Shown here piece by piece: positions 5,558 to 6,365 of a stretch of DNA of 6,365 nt (position 1 is the first letter of the stretch; every line of letters starts with the position of its first letter). The notes under the pieces were generated by a model. The model ran no database searches and was not told the DNA's origin. It was given only the letters and a program-made list of their open reading frames with translations. The translations under genes were made by a program, and so were the position numbers. The stretch spans positions 1 to 6,365 of the forward strand of contig JAZRLQ010000116.1 of NCBI GenBank assembly GCA_045646925.1. The letters are read 5' to 3'. Source of the DNA: QALR01 sp045646925. Its GTDB lineage: Bacteria > Bacillota > Clostridia > Oscillospirales > CAG-272.

Positions 5558-6365
5558 TCAGAACGAGAAATGCTTGGGCATACCGCCTTCGAAAACGAGA
5601 GCGGGCTCGCCGATGATCAGCGGCGCGATATAGGAGAGACATTCGTCGGTGACGTTGTTGCCTCTTTCGTTGATGTAAGCGCGGGGAACGCTGCGTACGG
5701 CGTTTGCGATGCCGGAAATATCGGCGGTGTCGACGGTGACCTTGTAGGGATCGTTCTGTACGCGGGTGAAGATCGCCATTTTGCCGCTTTCACCGAGTGT
5801 TGCCATGCGGACTGCGTGACTGCCGATCGCGACGGATTCGTCGAGGTCGGTCTTGGAGGAGAGGTGGGAAGCGCATCTCTGCGGCAGGTTCAATTCGATG
5901 GAGCGGACCTTGCAACCGAATTTTTCCTTTACGGCGATCTCGAGCGCCTTGCCCGTGCCGGAGAGATATTTGTGACCGAATGCGTCGGTAGCGCCGCTCT
6001 GCGTGCCCTCGCCGACGTAAACGCCTTCGGCGGTACGGATTCCTTCGGAAACGGCGATGACGACGTTCGGGTGCTTTTCGAACGCCTTTTCGACGTCCTC
6101 GTAGAATTTTTCGTAATCAAACGCGACCTCGGGGAGATATACGAGATCGGGCGCGACGTTGCAGTAGAGAGAGGGGAGCGCGGCGGCGGCGGTCAGCCAG
6201 CCTGCGTCTCTGCCCATGATCTCGACGATCGTGACGGCTTTGACGGTGTAAACGGCAGTGTCGCGGAGGATTTCCTGCATGGTGGTAGCGATGTACTTCG
6301 CTGCAGAACCGAAACCGGGTGTGTGGTCGGTACCCATCAGATCGTTGTCGATTGTCTTGGGAAGA
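5558..6365 (-). CDS. pfp: 6-phosphofructokinase, probably pyrophosphate-dependent, N-terminus cut by window edge
   Basis: 268 residues are visible; the true start lies beyond 6365 and the internal ATG at 6337 is not it, because the frame continues upstream as LPKTIDNDL, the conserved active-site loop. The enzyme phosphorylates fructose 6-phosphate to the 1,6-bisphosphate in glycolysis. In this loop the first Asp of TIDND is the catalytic base, and the Lys before TIDND (Gly in E. coli ATP-dependent PfkA) is the residue associated with pyrophosphate use. GTDHTPGFGSAAKYIA follows, then MGRDAGWL (visible residues 50-57), the VSEGIR segment, and LPQRCASHLSSKTDLDE, all matching the PPi-type/clostridial branch as I remember it. 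The second specificity residue (Asp or Gly in the GGDD/GGDG motif) is outside the window, so ATP use is not excluded. It is the most upstream visible member of the five-gene unit. Confidence 0.93.
   Translation of the reverse strand, partial: LPKTIDNDLMGTDHTPGFGSAAKYIATTMQEILRDTAVYTVKAVTIVEIMGRDAGWLTAAAALPSLYCNVAPDLVYLPEVAFDYEKFYEDVEKAFEKHPNVVIAVSEGIRTAEGVYVGEGTQSGATDAFGHKYLSGTGKALEIAVKEKFGCKVRSIELNLPQRCASHLSSKTDLDESVAIGSHAVRMATLGESGKMAIFTRVQNDPYKVTVDTADISGIANAVRSVPRAYINERGNNVTDECLSYIAPLIIGEPALVFEGGMPKHFSF

Overview
The window reads as an ordinary stretch of a Bacillota (probably Clostridia, gut-type) chromosome with moderate GC content. The pointers are a PPi-type phosphofructokinase of clostridial style, a YqeM-like methyltransferase, an Hsp33 with the CxC/CxxC zinc switch, strong AGGAG-type ribosome binding sites and AT-rich intergenic DNA. 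The assignment comes from remembered family features, not a search. All six genes are on the minus strand, so transcription runs from high to low coordinates. Both window edges cut a gene.

In transcription order: (1) 6365-5558, a phosphofructokinase lacking its N-terminus (pfp type); (2) 5505-4507, a D-isomer-specific 2-hydroxyacid dehydrogenase; (3) 4456-3104, an old-yellow-enzyme-type NADH:flavin oxidoreductase with a C-terminal cysteine cluster; (4) 3107-2343, a YqeM-like SAM-dependent methyltransferase whose start codon overlaps the previous stop (ATGA); (5) 2312-1440, hslO (Hsp33). The gaps between these five are 52, 50, -4 and 30 bases and contain no terminator that I can see. A clear Rho-independent terminator (1402-1432) follows hslO. 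The five therefore look like one transcription unit, or the end of a longer one.

After the terminator a separate unit begins: a good sigma-A-type promoter (TTGCGT, 17-base spacer, extended -10 TGCTATAAT), two small inverted repeats that could be operators, and a Gfo/Idh/MocA-family oxidoreductase that runs off the window at position 1. The only stretch without a gene longer than 60 bases is 1260-1439 (180 bases), which holds that terminator, promoter and leader.

Functionally the main unit joins central carbon metabolism (PPi-PFK), two NAD(P)H or flavin oxidoreductases, a small methyltransferase and a redox-activated chaperone. The oxidoreductase content and Hsp33 make a redox theme tempting, but co-transcription of housekeeping genes explains it equally well. 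I found no mobile element, CRISPR array, tRNA, rRNA or riboswitch, and no clear sign of an undescribed system. The points most worth a second look are the Cys-cluster flavin reductase without an FAD domain, the four-cysteine site in the Gfo/Idh/MocA protein, and the promoter region between the two units.
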